Source: Nematostella vectensis
Taxonomy: Eukaryota; Cnidaria; Anthozoa; Actiniaria; Edwardsiidae
Length of the DNA: 64,000 nt
Direction: 5' to 3'
NCBI RefSeq assembly: GCF_932526225.1
Contig: NC_064038.1
Span: forward strand, 8,307,070-8,371,069
In this document: one piece after another, positions 54,101 to 64,000 of the stretch
Layout: every line of letters starts with the position of its first letter
Numbering within the stretch: position 1 is the stretch's first letter
The notes under the pieces: model-generated
Database searches by the model: none
The model's input: the letters and a program-made list of their open reading frames with translations, nothing else
Told to the model about the DNA's origin: nothing
Made by a program: the position numbers and the translations under genes

Positions 54101-54720
54101 ACTTTTTAACAAAATGGGCATATCGTCTAATAAACATAACTTATGACGCTTTTCAATGATCATTTTCTAATATAAGTCAATGGCCGTCTTTTCTATTTAG
54201 TGTAAACGAGAACCTTAGGCTCTAGTACGCGGGAAACCTGTGACAATCCGACCTTAGTATTAAGGCCTCCTTTGGCCGGTTAAAATGTAGTAAACAACCC
54301 CAAAATATGGTATGTAATGTCCTAATAATGTTTTGAGCGAGTGGCTCCGAAAAGATGGCTTTCAAAGCAAAATTATTTCTATGAAAATCGAAAAGGCTTT
54401 CGTTTTGAAAACACCATCAGAAGCTTAACTTTGCTTTTCTAGATTAACACTACGTATAGTTAATAGAGGAAGATGGTAAAGAAATACGACTTCGGCTTTT
54501 AAGTTTGCCGGGTTTCATAAACATTCCCCTCTATTTACTATGCACTACGGTAACAAGTCTAATATAATATATGCATACAATAATTATGTTATAAGTGCAT
54601 AGATAAATAGTATGAAAAAGATTACTATATTCCTATGCAAGTGGATACGAGTCTATGAAATAGACGGAGGGCATCGGAAATTCCGGAAGTGGAATCTTTA
54701 ATTTATTAGCAATTAACCAG
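51189..54720. other. Intergenic, no gene recognised
   Basis: Low-information AT-rich DNA. It holds a possible minus-strand non-LTR/SINE tail at 51603-51665 (TTTGAATAAACTTTATTATT read on the minus strand) and a small foldback at 52262-52404. Short frames are unsupported. Confidence 0.5.
52262..52404. repeat. Small foldback element
   Basis: TTAAACATGGTTTCCATATA…TCGTAACAGTCGTCTA on the left pairs with TAGATGACTGTTACGA…TATATCAAAACCAGGCTTTAA on the right, about 45-bp imperfect arms. Confidence 0.6.
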
Positions 54721-54912
54721 AGCCGTAGCATGTAAGATGGGAGGGGGGTGGGCTGTTACAATACAGATACATTAAGAAAAAAAATTCGGGAAGGGGGGGG
54801 GGGAGGGGGGCACAGCCACGCCCCTGCTACTGGTCTTTTCCTTATATTCATGTAAAATTGGGGGAGGGGAGGGTGGGGGCACATGCCCCAGTGCCCCACC
54901 CCCTGCTACGGC
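54721..54912. mobile_element. MITE with GCCGTAGCA/CTGCTACGGC ends, copy C
   Basis: Starts AGCCGTAGCATGTAAGATGG and ends CCACCCCCTGCTACGGCCC. It shares internal CACAGCCACGCCCCTGCTAC, GGTCTTTTCCTTA and CACATGCCCCAGTGCCCCAC with copies A and B. Poly-G runs are expanded. Confidence 0.75.
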
Positions 54913-55097
54913 CCTATTAATTAAGGATATTTGAGTCAAACAACAGCCAGTGTGACATACATGTCGGCCTGTGTGAAATTAAAATATTAATAAAACAGGG
55001 CCGAAATTCAAATAATCTTCGTTAGGGAGCATGGATATTTTCTGAAACTACATAATTCAGAAAGCGTGAAGAAGCATCGTAAGGACTGTTGCTTAAA

Positions 55098-55283
<186 letters not shown>

Positions 55284-56180
55284 TGATGATGATGTGTTGG
55301 TGATCTAGGTGGTGGTGTTGATGATGATGGCATGATGATGGCATGATGTTGGTGATATAGGTGACGATGATGATGATGATGGCATGATGTTGGTGAATAT
55401 AAGTGGAGGTGTTGATGAATGGCGATGATGATGATGGCATGATGTTGGTGAATAGAAGTGGAGGTGTTGATGATGACGATGATGATGATGTCATGATGTT
55501 GGTGAATAGAAGTGGAGGTGTTGATGAATGGCGATGATGATGATGGCATGATGTTGGTGAATAGAAGTGGAGGTGTTGATGATGATGACGATGATGATGA
55601 TGGCATGATGTTGGTGAATAGAAGTGGAGGTGTTGATGATGATGACGATGATGATGATGGCATGATGTTGGTGAATAGAAGTGGAGGTGTTGATGATGAT
55701 GACGATGATGATGATGGCATGATGTTGGTGAATAGAAGTGGAGGTGTTGATGATGACGATGATGATGATGGCATGATGCTGGTGAATATAAGTGGAGGTG
55801 TTGATGATGACGATGCTGATGATGGTATGATGTTGGTGAATAGAAGTGGAGGTGTTGATGATGATGACGATGATGATGATGGCATGATGTTGGTGAATAG
55901 AAGTGGAGGTGTTGATGATGATGACGATGATGATGATGGCATGATGCTGGTGAATATAAGTGGAGGTGTTGATGATGACGATGCTGATGATGGCATGATG
56001 TTGGTGAATATAAGTGGAGGTGTTGATGATGACGATGCTGATGATGGTATGATGCTGATGACACAGGTGGTGGAGTTGAGGGTGGAGATGGTAAAGATTG
56101 TATGATATAGGTCATAAAGGTGATGGTGTTAATGATGGTTTGATGGTGGTGATGGTGTTGATGATGATGATCTTGGCATC
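55284..56180. repeat. ~57-bp GAT-rich minisatellite
   Basis: Some fourteen copies of TTGGTGAATAGAAGTGGAGG, TGTTGATGATGATGACGATG and ATGATGATGGCATGATG. Copy length varies by 3-bp steps. It directly follows the (AAAT)n tract. Long open frames on both strands (poly-Asp, poly-Ser, His-rich) are artefacts of the 3-bp periodicity. Confidence 0.9.
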
Positions 56181-56549
56181 GACGTTTAATATGATTGAGG
56201 TGATTGTGATTATACGATTTTTAAGATTATTATATATAAAGATTGTGTCATAATAAAATCTCCAAATAAATACAAGGATGGGAATGAATTTTAAAAAAAT
56301 TGCTGCAGTTAAATGAGAATTTGTGCAAGGATGATTATTTTAAATTATGCAAAAAAATACTGTTCTACAGAACTGCAACCACATGCAACCACAACTTGTA
56401 AACTTGAGAGAAGTAGTTAAAACTTTTTAGATAAATGGTTAAAACTATTTCATATAAGAGAAACGCTTTTCTACGGCGCTTAGCGAGGATTTGTTTTGAG
56501 TAGTAGCCGCTGTTACGTGGGCGTTACGCGCCTCCACCCTTTTGGTTCT

Positions 56550-56780
56550 TGTCTCATAAATGTTTCCTACTTAAGCCACCGCTAAAAACATGTAGCTCGC
56601 AAAAAAATTTGTATGCTGTGACACGAAAATGTTTCTCATCCACCCGAGAAACCCTACTAAAATTTCTTTGTCGCTGCTACAAGATTTGGCGGGCGCTACA
56701 ATGATTTTCGATGGCTAAACCAGGATATGTCACACGCTACATATTACACGCTACACGTTCAGGCCTAGTTTAGCCTGGCC
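56550..56780. mobile_element. Degraded copy of the 1305-1556 MITE
   Basis: Shares CTACAAGATTTGGCG(C/G)GCG, ACACGAAAATGTTTCTCATC-like and CACGCTACA motifs, and ends CCTAGTTTAGCCTGGCC. The left terminus is not preserved. Confidence 0.6.
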
Positions 56781-57017
56781 TGTACTCTTTGAAATACAGA
56801 ACAGCAACTGTGCTTACAATACCGGAATTCCCTCAACGCACACGGATGATATAATTTTGCCTTCTGGAACTTAATCAATAAGCCATAATGATTTTTTTCT
56901 AAATTAGGTTGCCTATAGTTCGGGTAAATCACAGGCGGTCCTAGCCTCCTTCACATGGATCTCAATCGAATAAAAAAAGATATATAAAAGGGGCCCTTCT
57001 AGCATTTACTGCGATCT

Positions 57018-57059
57018 GGGCTTCCTGTGTAGTTTGTTGTCGTTTTCCACAGGAAGCCC
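57018..57059. repeat. Hairpin with 12-bp stem
   Basis: GGGCTTCCTGTG, 18-nt loop, CACAGGAAGCCC. No T-run follows and no RNA family is recognised. Confidence 0.6.
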
Positions 57060-57326
57060 GCATTAAAAAGGTTTCTATATTTCTCTTGTTTCGCTTCTTT
57101 CCGTATTGAGATGCCTGCGGAGGCGGCTAAGGCTAAAGCTCTGCTGTAAAAAAGTGTAAAATATAATATAAATATTAACCGTCGGACTTGGTTGCGCAAG
57201 ATTGTATAGCGTGACAACTATACTGACTGAAAACGTCCGATGATTTGTTATGTTACCTTTTTACAACTTGTAGCAGATCCAGATCTTGGGCCGCCTGTGG
57301 ATAATATGGTAATTATCTAACTCTTC

Positions 57327-60300
57327 TCAACAGCTGGATGGACAGGATCGGTAAACGTCGCCATTCAGGGGAGAAGCAAGAACGCTTCCCCAGATCAGAG
57401 CATACGGCCTTGTAACAGAATGGCACACTTTGCCTTTCGCGTTGAATACATTTGAAAAATCGGAAGAATCGAACGCCGTGTGCCAAATGTTTACCTGTGT
57501 TAGGCGTCCTTGGAAAGCTAAGGTGTCGTTGAAGCATCCAAGATAGCAGCCTTGTGATTGACCGATCACTACCTTACCGCCTCCATTGATAGGAGTTGTT
57601 AATGCTGCGAAAGAATTCTTCAAGACTTTATTATTGTCGCAGTACACTGTTGTTTCTCCTGAAGTCCTCCAGAAAACACAGAAGTGATGCCAACCAATCA
57701 GTGGAACAGAAGACGCTATCCTAATCCTATCATCGTTGAGAATTGGTCCCAAATGTCTGGCAAGAATGGCAAACACAATGTGAAAATATAGTAAGACCCT
57801 CCCTTTAAAGCATAAGTCGTTGTTCTGTTGCAAATAGTGGATTTTCATGTGTTATTTTGCATGAATAATAGGTTTCAATATCAAAATTGCGCATCGGCAA
57901 CACTGCAAAACGCAGAAAAGTGCATGCACTCGAGCGCTTCATTGCTACGATAAAGTCAAGCCAGGATGTGTCTTACCCAGGCGTGTGTTTGATTAGGGAT
58001 CTTAGGGATCCGATTGAACGTTATTTATCCATGGTCAGCGAATAAGCACTTTGGACCCCACCCTGCGTTTTTCTCTAGACACGCCCCTGCTAATATTGTA
58101 AAATGCGCCCCAAAGCTGATCAGTTAGGGCAAGTTAGTGTCGACTATACATACATTGCCTTCCAATTGATCATGACTTCAATTTTCCCATCTTGCTTGAT
58201 CTTTATTTGAAATTGACTGCTGTTATCTTGTGTGACGTAGGACAGGATGACATTGTCAGTGGCGTTACTTGCCAATGAGTACCACGCACAGATAGTGAAT
58301 TCTACGAGGTCATCTTGTATTGTCAAAGAGGCAAAGTTTGATGGACTTCGGGTGCTAAACACAAGATCACAGGACTTTTCTAGGAAGAAAACAAATTCCT
58401 ATGCTCAGAGACAAAGTTTGATTGACTTTGAGTGTTAAACGCAAGACCACATGACTTTTCTAGGATGAAATCAGACTACTTCGTTCAAAGGCAAAGTTTG
58501 ATGGACTAAAGGTAACACTTGTATCATGGCCATTTTTGTCCAGTCTGCAATGCATTTAAACCTTGTTTGACCATCAAGGGATTCTCTTGGTCTTTTATAA
58601 AATATTGTAGAATAAGTCTCATAACAGGGAGAATTCTGTAACCCTCACCTTAACCCTTTCACTCCTAGGTACTTTTGAGTAAAATTGTAAGAAAAACAGA
58701 CTGAAAACAGAAAACTCCCCCCCCCCTTATTTCAAGTCCAACACTACTTGTTAAGCTACTGCTGACCCACGACGGTAGGCCTTGAAGTTTCCAACAATGC
58801 ACTGCGATGCCTTTTCTTTCTAGCGACGGCACTGCTACAGCCTGTTGCTTACAACAGTTTTCCTTGTAATTTGCTTAAAAATTACAGCTTTTTCACATCT
58901 GGAGAGTGCATCAGGACATCATAAAGTCTATTTGGGCCTAATTAATGCTGTGCTTATGGATGTTTGCACGCTGAGGTTGATTTAATGGGATAATTCCTTG
59001 TCTGGGCTTCACCAAGTAAGAAAGGAATTTTCTAGTGAATGGCCTCATACCCTCCAATGTGGGCCATCTTTGCTACCCAACCTTATTCAAAAATTGTTTT
59101 CAGGGTATTGTATTCTGGGTTCCTTGGACCTGGAAATGTTTTGTTCGGCTTCAGGGTCAAGTGACTTATAAAGAAAACTGTTATGATTCTGGGGGAGGAG
59201 ATTGCCCGCCTGTCTGTCAAGGTGTTTCCAAGACTCCCATAATGCATTGCAGGTATGCAAAATAGGCTAAACATGGTGACTCACTTGTAATGAAGGTTCT
59301 AGCATTGATTATTGTGACGTATTGCTGTAAAAAGGTATCTATTTGTGACTTGATCTGTGTTTGCTTGTCTCTATTTGTAGTTCGGAATTTTGTGTCTTTT
59401 TTGGTAAGAAATGTTTCTGAGTTTATGCATTTGTTTACGAATTGGTCCGACATCAAGGTTGATATTTTGACAAATGAGTCAATTCTATTAAATTGCTTGG
59501 ATGCGCTTTTGAAGGTTGTCTATGCCTTGGAGGAATCTATGAGTATCCGGGTCTGGTGATGTTTAGTTTGCATTTCTGACGTTTTCGGCCTATATTTTAC
59601 AGGCGTCTCAGGGCGCAATAGTAATGAAAGACTTAAGAATAAACTGGCAAAACACAATGGTACATACCTTCTGCTGGTCCAGACTGACATCCCCCCTCAC
59701 AGCTAATGAGAACTCCTCCGTTCAAGGGTGGAACCTGAATTGTCTTCCAGTTTAGTGCTGCCGGGGTATCGCTGTAACCGCCACAGCTCGATATTACTTT
59801 ATCCACCTCGCTACCTCCCAAGACATTTGTCCATATGTTTACTTGTGACAGATTTCCGCGAAATGTTAGTGATTCTTGGAAACAGCCACCGTAACATCTC
59901 TGCGCTGCTCCAATGATGAGTTTACCGCCACTGCCAACCAATTGGCCTTCCAGGTCATTATACGTTTCTTCGCCAAAGTCTGTATCTTGTCGGTAGAGCC
60001 CTACTTTCCCATCCCTCCATTGAACGCAAAAGGGATGCCACCCAGATAGGTACAGTAAGCCTCCTTTAGCTTTCGGTATGATGCTGAAAAAAAAAAGACT
60101 ACCATAGCATTCCATATCATATGGACACAAGAGAGCATAAGATAAGAGAGGGACTCTTTGGTATTACCTGCGCGCCATGTCGATTCCAACAGGATGATTT
60201 TTGGCTGAGCATGCGCATCTGAACAGGACCCGAAACGATCCCAGCACCCAAAACGATCCGAGGACCCGAAATTTACATTAACTAAAACCATAGTATTAAG

Positions 60301-63300
60301 ACTCTAATAAACGACTGCGCGGGAAATACAGTGGTTGAGTCAGAAATTGGGGTCAAATAACAATTCCCGTGGTAGTAATTTGAAGAACCAGGTGTGAATT
60401 AATTATTTATACATATCAAGCCTTATATCCCAGTGATGAATTTTCACGCACGCTCATTGGTCAATACGGGTCACGTGCACATTTTCACAGCACAAATATT
60501 AGTCGATAACGTCCAGGCAAAGTGATATTTGTCCTGTGAACATTATTGTGAAGTCAAAACTCGCTTTTCGTCTGCCCAATAACCAAAAACAGTCTAGGTG
60601 TAAATCCATCAGTTGAAATGCAAGTTTGAGCTTGTAGTTTTTGTTCTAAGGAAAAAAAATTGTTGCATGAATTGTTATCTTTCGCGAATGGCAAAAATTC
60701 CAGTGCACGTCAGCGCGCGCGGAATACACTTTTCGCATTTCCAGTGTAGTCACTGGTATATGACTGCACAAATGGACACAACTTTTATATGTACCTGAAC
60801 CCTTCCAAAATGTAGTTTAAATGCAAAAACTAATTCCCTTATTCGCTCCGCTTCTCGGCCAACTGTTTATTTTTCGTACCATTTCTCATCCTTGGACATT
60901 ATCCGCCGATATCCCAGCCGCCAGAAGGGGTTTATTTACTAAATATCCCCACATATCAAGCCATATCCCCAAAGATAAGACACGCTTCTTTCCGTAGAAA
61001 GCGAAATGTGTTAAGGTCATTTTTTTGCACGTTTGTTTGTATTCGGTGAATGAAAGACCTATCATGAGATCATGCGGGGCTGTACGAATGACATCTATAT
61101 AAGGAAATTATAAACAAAGGCTACCCAAAATGAGAGAAATAAAAACACCGACACTATTTACAACATACACACGCACAAGATGAAGTGAAGTCCATTTCAC
61201 ACTGTCACGCCTAATTAGTAACAAATACACATACTCACGTACGTATGCTGTAGTAATTACGTAGTTGGTGTTATTACCAGCGGGAAAATAAAAGTTTATT
61301 TGAAGGTGAGTCGAACTTTTGTTCGCTAGTTTAAAAGTTAACGGTGCAGTGAATTTAACGCTTTACATAAAACCAGTCCTTCTGGTAAATTAGAGAAAAG
61401 AAAAATACCAACTTTTTTGTTGGGTATGAATGAAAAGAATAGAAGTTCTTTGTTCGCGCTACTAATTTAGAAAAATGAAAGCGTTTTGAAAATTTACAGT
61501 GCTTGTTCACGAAGTGTGCCTAAACACGGACACAAATAGACTTCTTATTGGAAATATGTTTAAAAAGATAGTGGGAATTAGTTTTTGCATTTAAACTACA
61601 TTTTGGAGGGATTCAGGTACATATAAAAGCTGTGTTAATTTGTGCAGTCATATGATAAAGACGACGCTCGCAAAAAATATCAACATAATTAGCAGCTTGT
61701 AAAAATGTTTCAAATATTTAGTGTCAAACTTTCTAAACCATTGTAATGGCTATGTACACAGCCAAAACTTACCGCCTCTTTTTACCGCCTTTTAAGCACG
61801 TCCGGGATATAAGTTTGTTTCCTTCTCGATGCTTTAATCATCAGGTTACAATAATTATTTTGAATGTGACTTTTATTTTAGAGTCATTTTTGGGGGGAAC
61901 CCATTCAGAAGTAAGTAAATATATTGATACAAAGTCGTCTGTCTTCGGCAAAAGGTCAATACAAGATGGAGTGAGAAAAAAGATTTGTTGCATTTTTATT
62001 AAGTTGAACCAGTAAAACTTGATAAGATTATTGTTATGTGCCAAATTTCATGATTATTTTGAGTCTACGGACTCTGTGATTAAGAGAGAGTAAACAATTG
62101 CTTAAATGCTCTTCGTAGACCCACATAATTAAAGATGGCTTTGCTAAATAAGATAAATTCTAATTTGAATTTTATGAGCATTGGAAATATATGGGACATT
62201 TGTAATTCCTTGGGGTTGATTTTGGGGACTCCTCGGTATCGTTTCGGGTCCCGGGATTAGGAGCGGTACTTTTGGGGGATCATTTCGGGTCCTGTTCACA
62301 CAACATACCATGTCTAGGGCCGGTGTAGCCAGCGGCTAGGTCGTTATTATCTTAAAATGTTGAAATCAAGCTTAGATTTACGGAGCGGGACTTCGGTGAA
62401 TTAGTCACACACTGTGAAATTTCATAAAATTATAATTTTGCAAATATAAACCAATGGAAAAGGAGTCCAGTTTTCAGCAGCCGCTCATGGGGAAGGCGTG
62501 CGTGACACTTAGAGCGGCTTCTAAGCAGATTACATAACCGCTTACTCACAATGTTTTCCAGTTGACCATAAGCTCGAGTCTCCCGTCGGCTTTAATCACC
62601 ACTTGGAATTGACTGGTGTTGTCGCTGGTGACGTAGGAGAGTATTACGTTGTCCTTCCACTCACTCGACAGTGAGTACCATGCGCAGATTGTACACGCAG
62701 AAAGATCGCCTGGCACAGGCACAGCAACATAATTCTCTCTGCTGCGATTGGGGAACTGGAATTCGCACCAGGGGTCTAAAATAAAGAAATCATTTTGTGG
62801 TTCCCTTCAAATATTGCTTGAGAGAAGACTTGAGAGCCCGTGAGAAGTGAAAATTGCTCTGTACATGCCTGTGATAGAATTCCAACAAACTTGCATTTCA
62901 AGGTACACTCTTTTTTTATAAGAACTATTTTGATAAGAACGCCCAGCCTGAGATTTCACCAAATTTTAAGAGCATGCTAAGAACATGCCGAGGCTCAGAT
63001 AGCAGAAAAAGTTTGATACGTTCTAAAATGCAGTTAATCAAACTATGCTCATAGTAACAACCTTATTATTGCTATTGATCATTAGTGTAATTATCTTCCT
63101 AATAATTCATTGGGTATTATATTCTTATATACACTAAAACTTAAGAACATCGTTGAAAATTAGACGTTCTTTATAAAAAAAAAGAGTTTATGTCTCGCTT
63201 TAAAGATCCACGAGATTTTAGAATTTAAATTTTACGGTAAGGGGGGGGGCAATTATTTTGTTAACTTCCAGAAAACGGAGAAACGACAGGGATTCTTTGC

Positions 63301-63762
63301 GCTATAAAAATTTTCGTCTCGACGTCATCATGCTTTTGCTTTCGTTTCTTACCTTGTACAGTGTTGGGCTTGCAGCTTGCGGGACACGTAGCTGAGATCG
63401 TACCGTTTGAAGGATGTCCCCTCTGTATCGTTCTCCATGTCAATATTCGGGTGTCACTATATGTCATTGCATCTGTCTTGCAATGGTAATATGTAGTTGT
63501 ATCTCTTTTATTGAAAATGTTTACATTCGTGAGATTTCCTTTAAACATTGATGATTCTTGGAAACAGCCCCCAAAACATCTCTGGGCCGCGCCGAGCACA
63601 AGTTTCCCGCCTCCTGTGAGCTTTTCATTACTTAGCAAATCAAAGTCCTCAGTCCCAAATTCCTCGCTGTCACTTGTGAATCTTACTGAATTGCCTTGGA
63701 ATCCGATGCAGAAGAAATGCCATCCCTCAAAATTAAGAAACTTGTCGCGAAGGGGAACGGCA
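57327..63762 (-). CDS. Multi-pentraxin-domain protein, 5' end outside window
   Basis: Minus-strand exons: 63762-63353, 62775-62550, 60083-59668, 58379-58154, 57756-57327 (stop). Each pentraxin domain is split over two exons (226 bp first half, 410-430 bp second half), with phase 1 between domains and phase 2 inside, and all joins keep frame. So at least three domains lie in tandem, the first only as its second half. First halves: TICAWYSL, NVILSYVT, NWK. Second halves carry the pentraxin signature (GWHPFCVQW, GWHHFCVFW, GWHFFCIGF), GGKLIIGAAQRCYGGCFQES and FRGNLSQVNIW, ending with C…C. Pentraxins are secreted Ca-dependent recognition lectins with a ConA/LamG fold. The GQxQD calcium segment is changed to AAQRCxGGC or SQGCxLGC. 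The C terminus RSCPSSC closes the protein without TM or GPI signal. The upstream part, including any signal peptide, is right of 64000. Confidence 0.85.
58331..58505. repeat. 80-bp tandem repeat covering a splice acceptor
   Basis: GCAAAGTTTGATGGACTTCG…GACTTTTCTAGGAAGAAA recurs at 58331, 58411 and 58491 (partial). Copy 1 contains the real acceptor of the pentraxin exon 58379-58154; copy 2 has the same CTAG|AAAAGTC boundary 80 bp away. Confidence 0.85.
58650..59600 (-). mobile_element. Diverged, inverted relative of the 1-kb TTAA elements
   Basis: Begins TTAACCCTTTCACTCCTAGG, comparable to the inverted end TTAACCCATTGACTCCTGG of 8731-9739, then AAAACAGACTGAAAACAGA and a C-run as in those copies. 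GGTATCTATTTGTGACTTGA at about 59335 matches the complement of TCAAGACACAAATAGATACC. The far end is not clear. It lies in a pentraxin-gene intron. Confidence 0.6.
60758..61653. mobile_element. ~0.9-kb element with 81-bp terminal inverted repeats
   Basis: 60758-60838 and 61573-61653 are inverted repeats of 81 bp differing at about five positions (ATATGACTGCACAAAT… and …ATTTGTGCAGTCATAT). The outer flanks are TATA-like, consistent with TA-type target sites. The 734-bp inside is AT-rich without a transposase frame. It is inserted in the pentraxin-gene intron between 62550 and 60083. Confidence 0.7.
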
Positions 63763-64000
63763 CTAAAAGAAAAACATCTTTTATATATATTTATAAAATA
63801 ACACCAGTGTATCTCGCGCGCTGATTGGTGGAGAGCTTCAAATGAGCGTGTCTGTAAAAAAACAGGACAGTCACGCTTTTGACAGCAAGTAACGCAACGC
63901 AACGCAACACTCACTCGACCGACTATTATATACTTTTATTTCGCGCAAAACTATAATTTAAACAAGCATTGTTTGACTATTGGACTGATTTTAGTTTGGA

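Larger units (their letters stand above)
56181..57326. other. Intergenic between minisatellite and pentraxin gene
   Basis: Holds the second GGCCTGGCTAAACT-type MITE copy (about 56550-56780) and a 12-bp-stem hairpin at 57018-57059. No gene seen. Confidence 0.45.

Overview
The window looks like nuclear DNA of an early-branching animal, most likely an anthozoan cnidarian such as a sea anemone or coral. This is inferred from the AT-rich, intron-bearing genes with GT-AG junctions, animal-specific gene families (SLC22, SLC30A5, CNG channel, CFAP97-like, multi-pentraxin protein) and a dense mix of non-LTR retrotransposons, Crypton remains and MITEs. The species cannot be fixed from the sequence alone. 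No tRNA, rRNA or CRISPR array was seen.

Five host genes are supported, with exon boundaries worked out by joining reading frames across splice sites. (1) An SLC22-type organic ion transporter runs on the minus strand from 5108 and leaves the window at the left edge; two of its six exons are only 80 and 109 bp. (2) A two-exon CFAP97/hemingway-like ciliary protein lies on the plus strand at 30012-31470. (3) A two-exon cyclic-nucleotide-gated channel alpha-type subunit lies on the minus strand at 33133-35617. (4) A 17-exon SLC30A5 (ZnT5) zinc transporter lies on the plus strand at 40779-50020 and encodes 757 residues. (5) A gene with at least three tandem pentraxin domains lies on the minus strand from 57327 to beyond the right edge.

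Between 7 and 29 kb lies a large transposon-rich tract. In order it holds a gag-like two-exon gene, two nearly identical 1-kb TTAA-flanked elements, an L1/Tx1-like reverse transcriptase pseudogene, an unnamed transposon-associated domain, a Crypton-type tyrosine recombinase pseudogene, a 94-bp palindrome, and a 6-kb array of ~1.05-kb units carrying a SANT-like ORF. It ends with an intact 555-residue CR1/L2-like RT ORF and a nearly complete L2-like element with frameshifts. Smaller elements (five MITE or foldback families, several present in two or three copies), minisatellites and microsatellites fill the introns and intergenic DNA.

The host genes are unrelated in pathway and do not form a functional cluster. 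The most notable observations are duplicated splice-site boundaries in two genes (a six-fold donor array in SLC30A5 and a three-fold acceptor duplication in the pentraxin gene), a non-canonical pore loop in the CNG channel, replacement of calcium-ligand positions by a Cys-x-Gly-Gly-Cys motif in the pentraxin domains, and the tandem SANT-ORF array.
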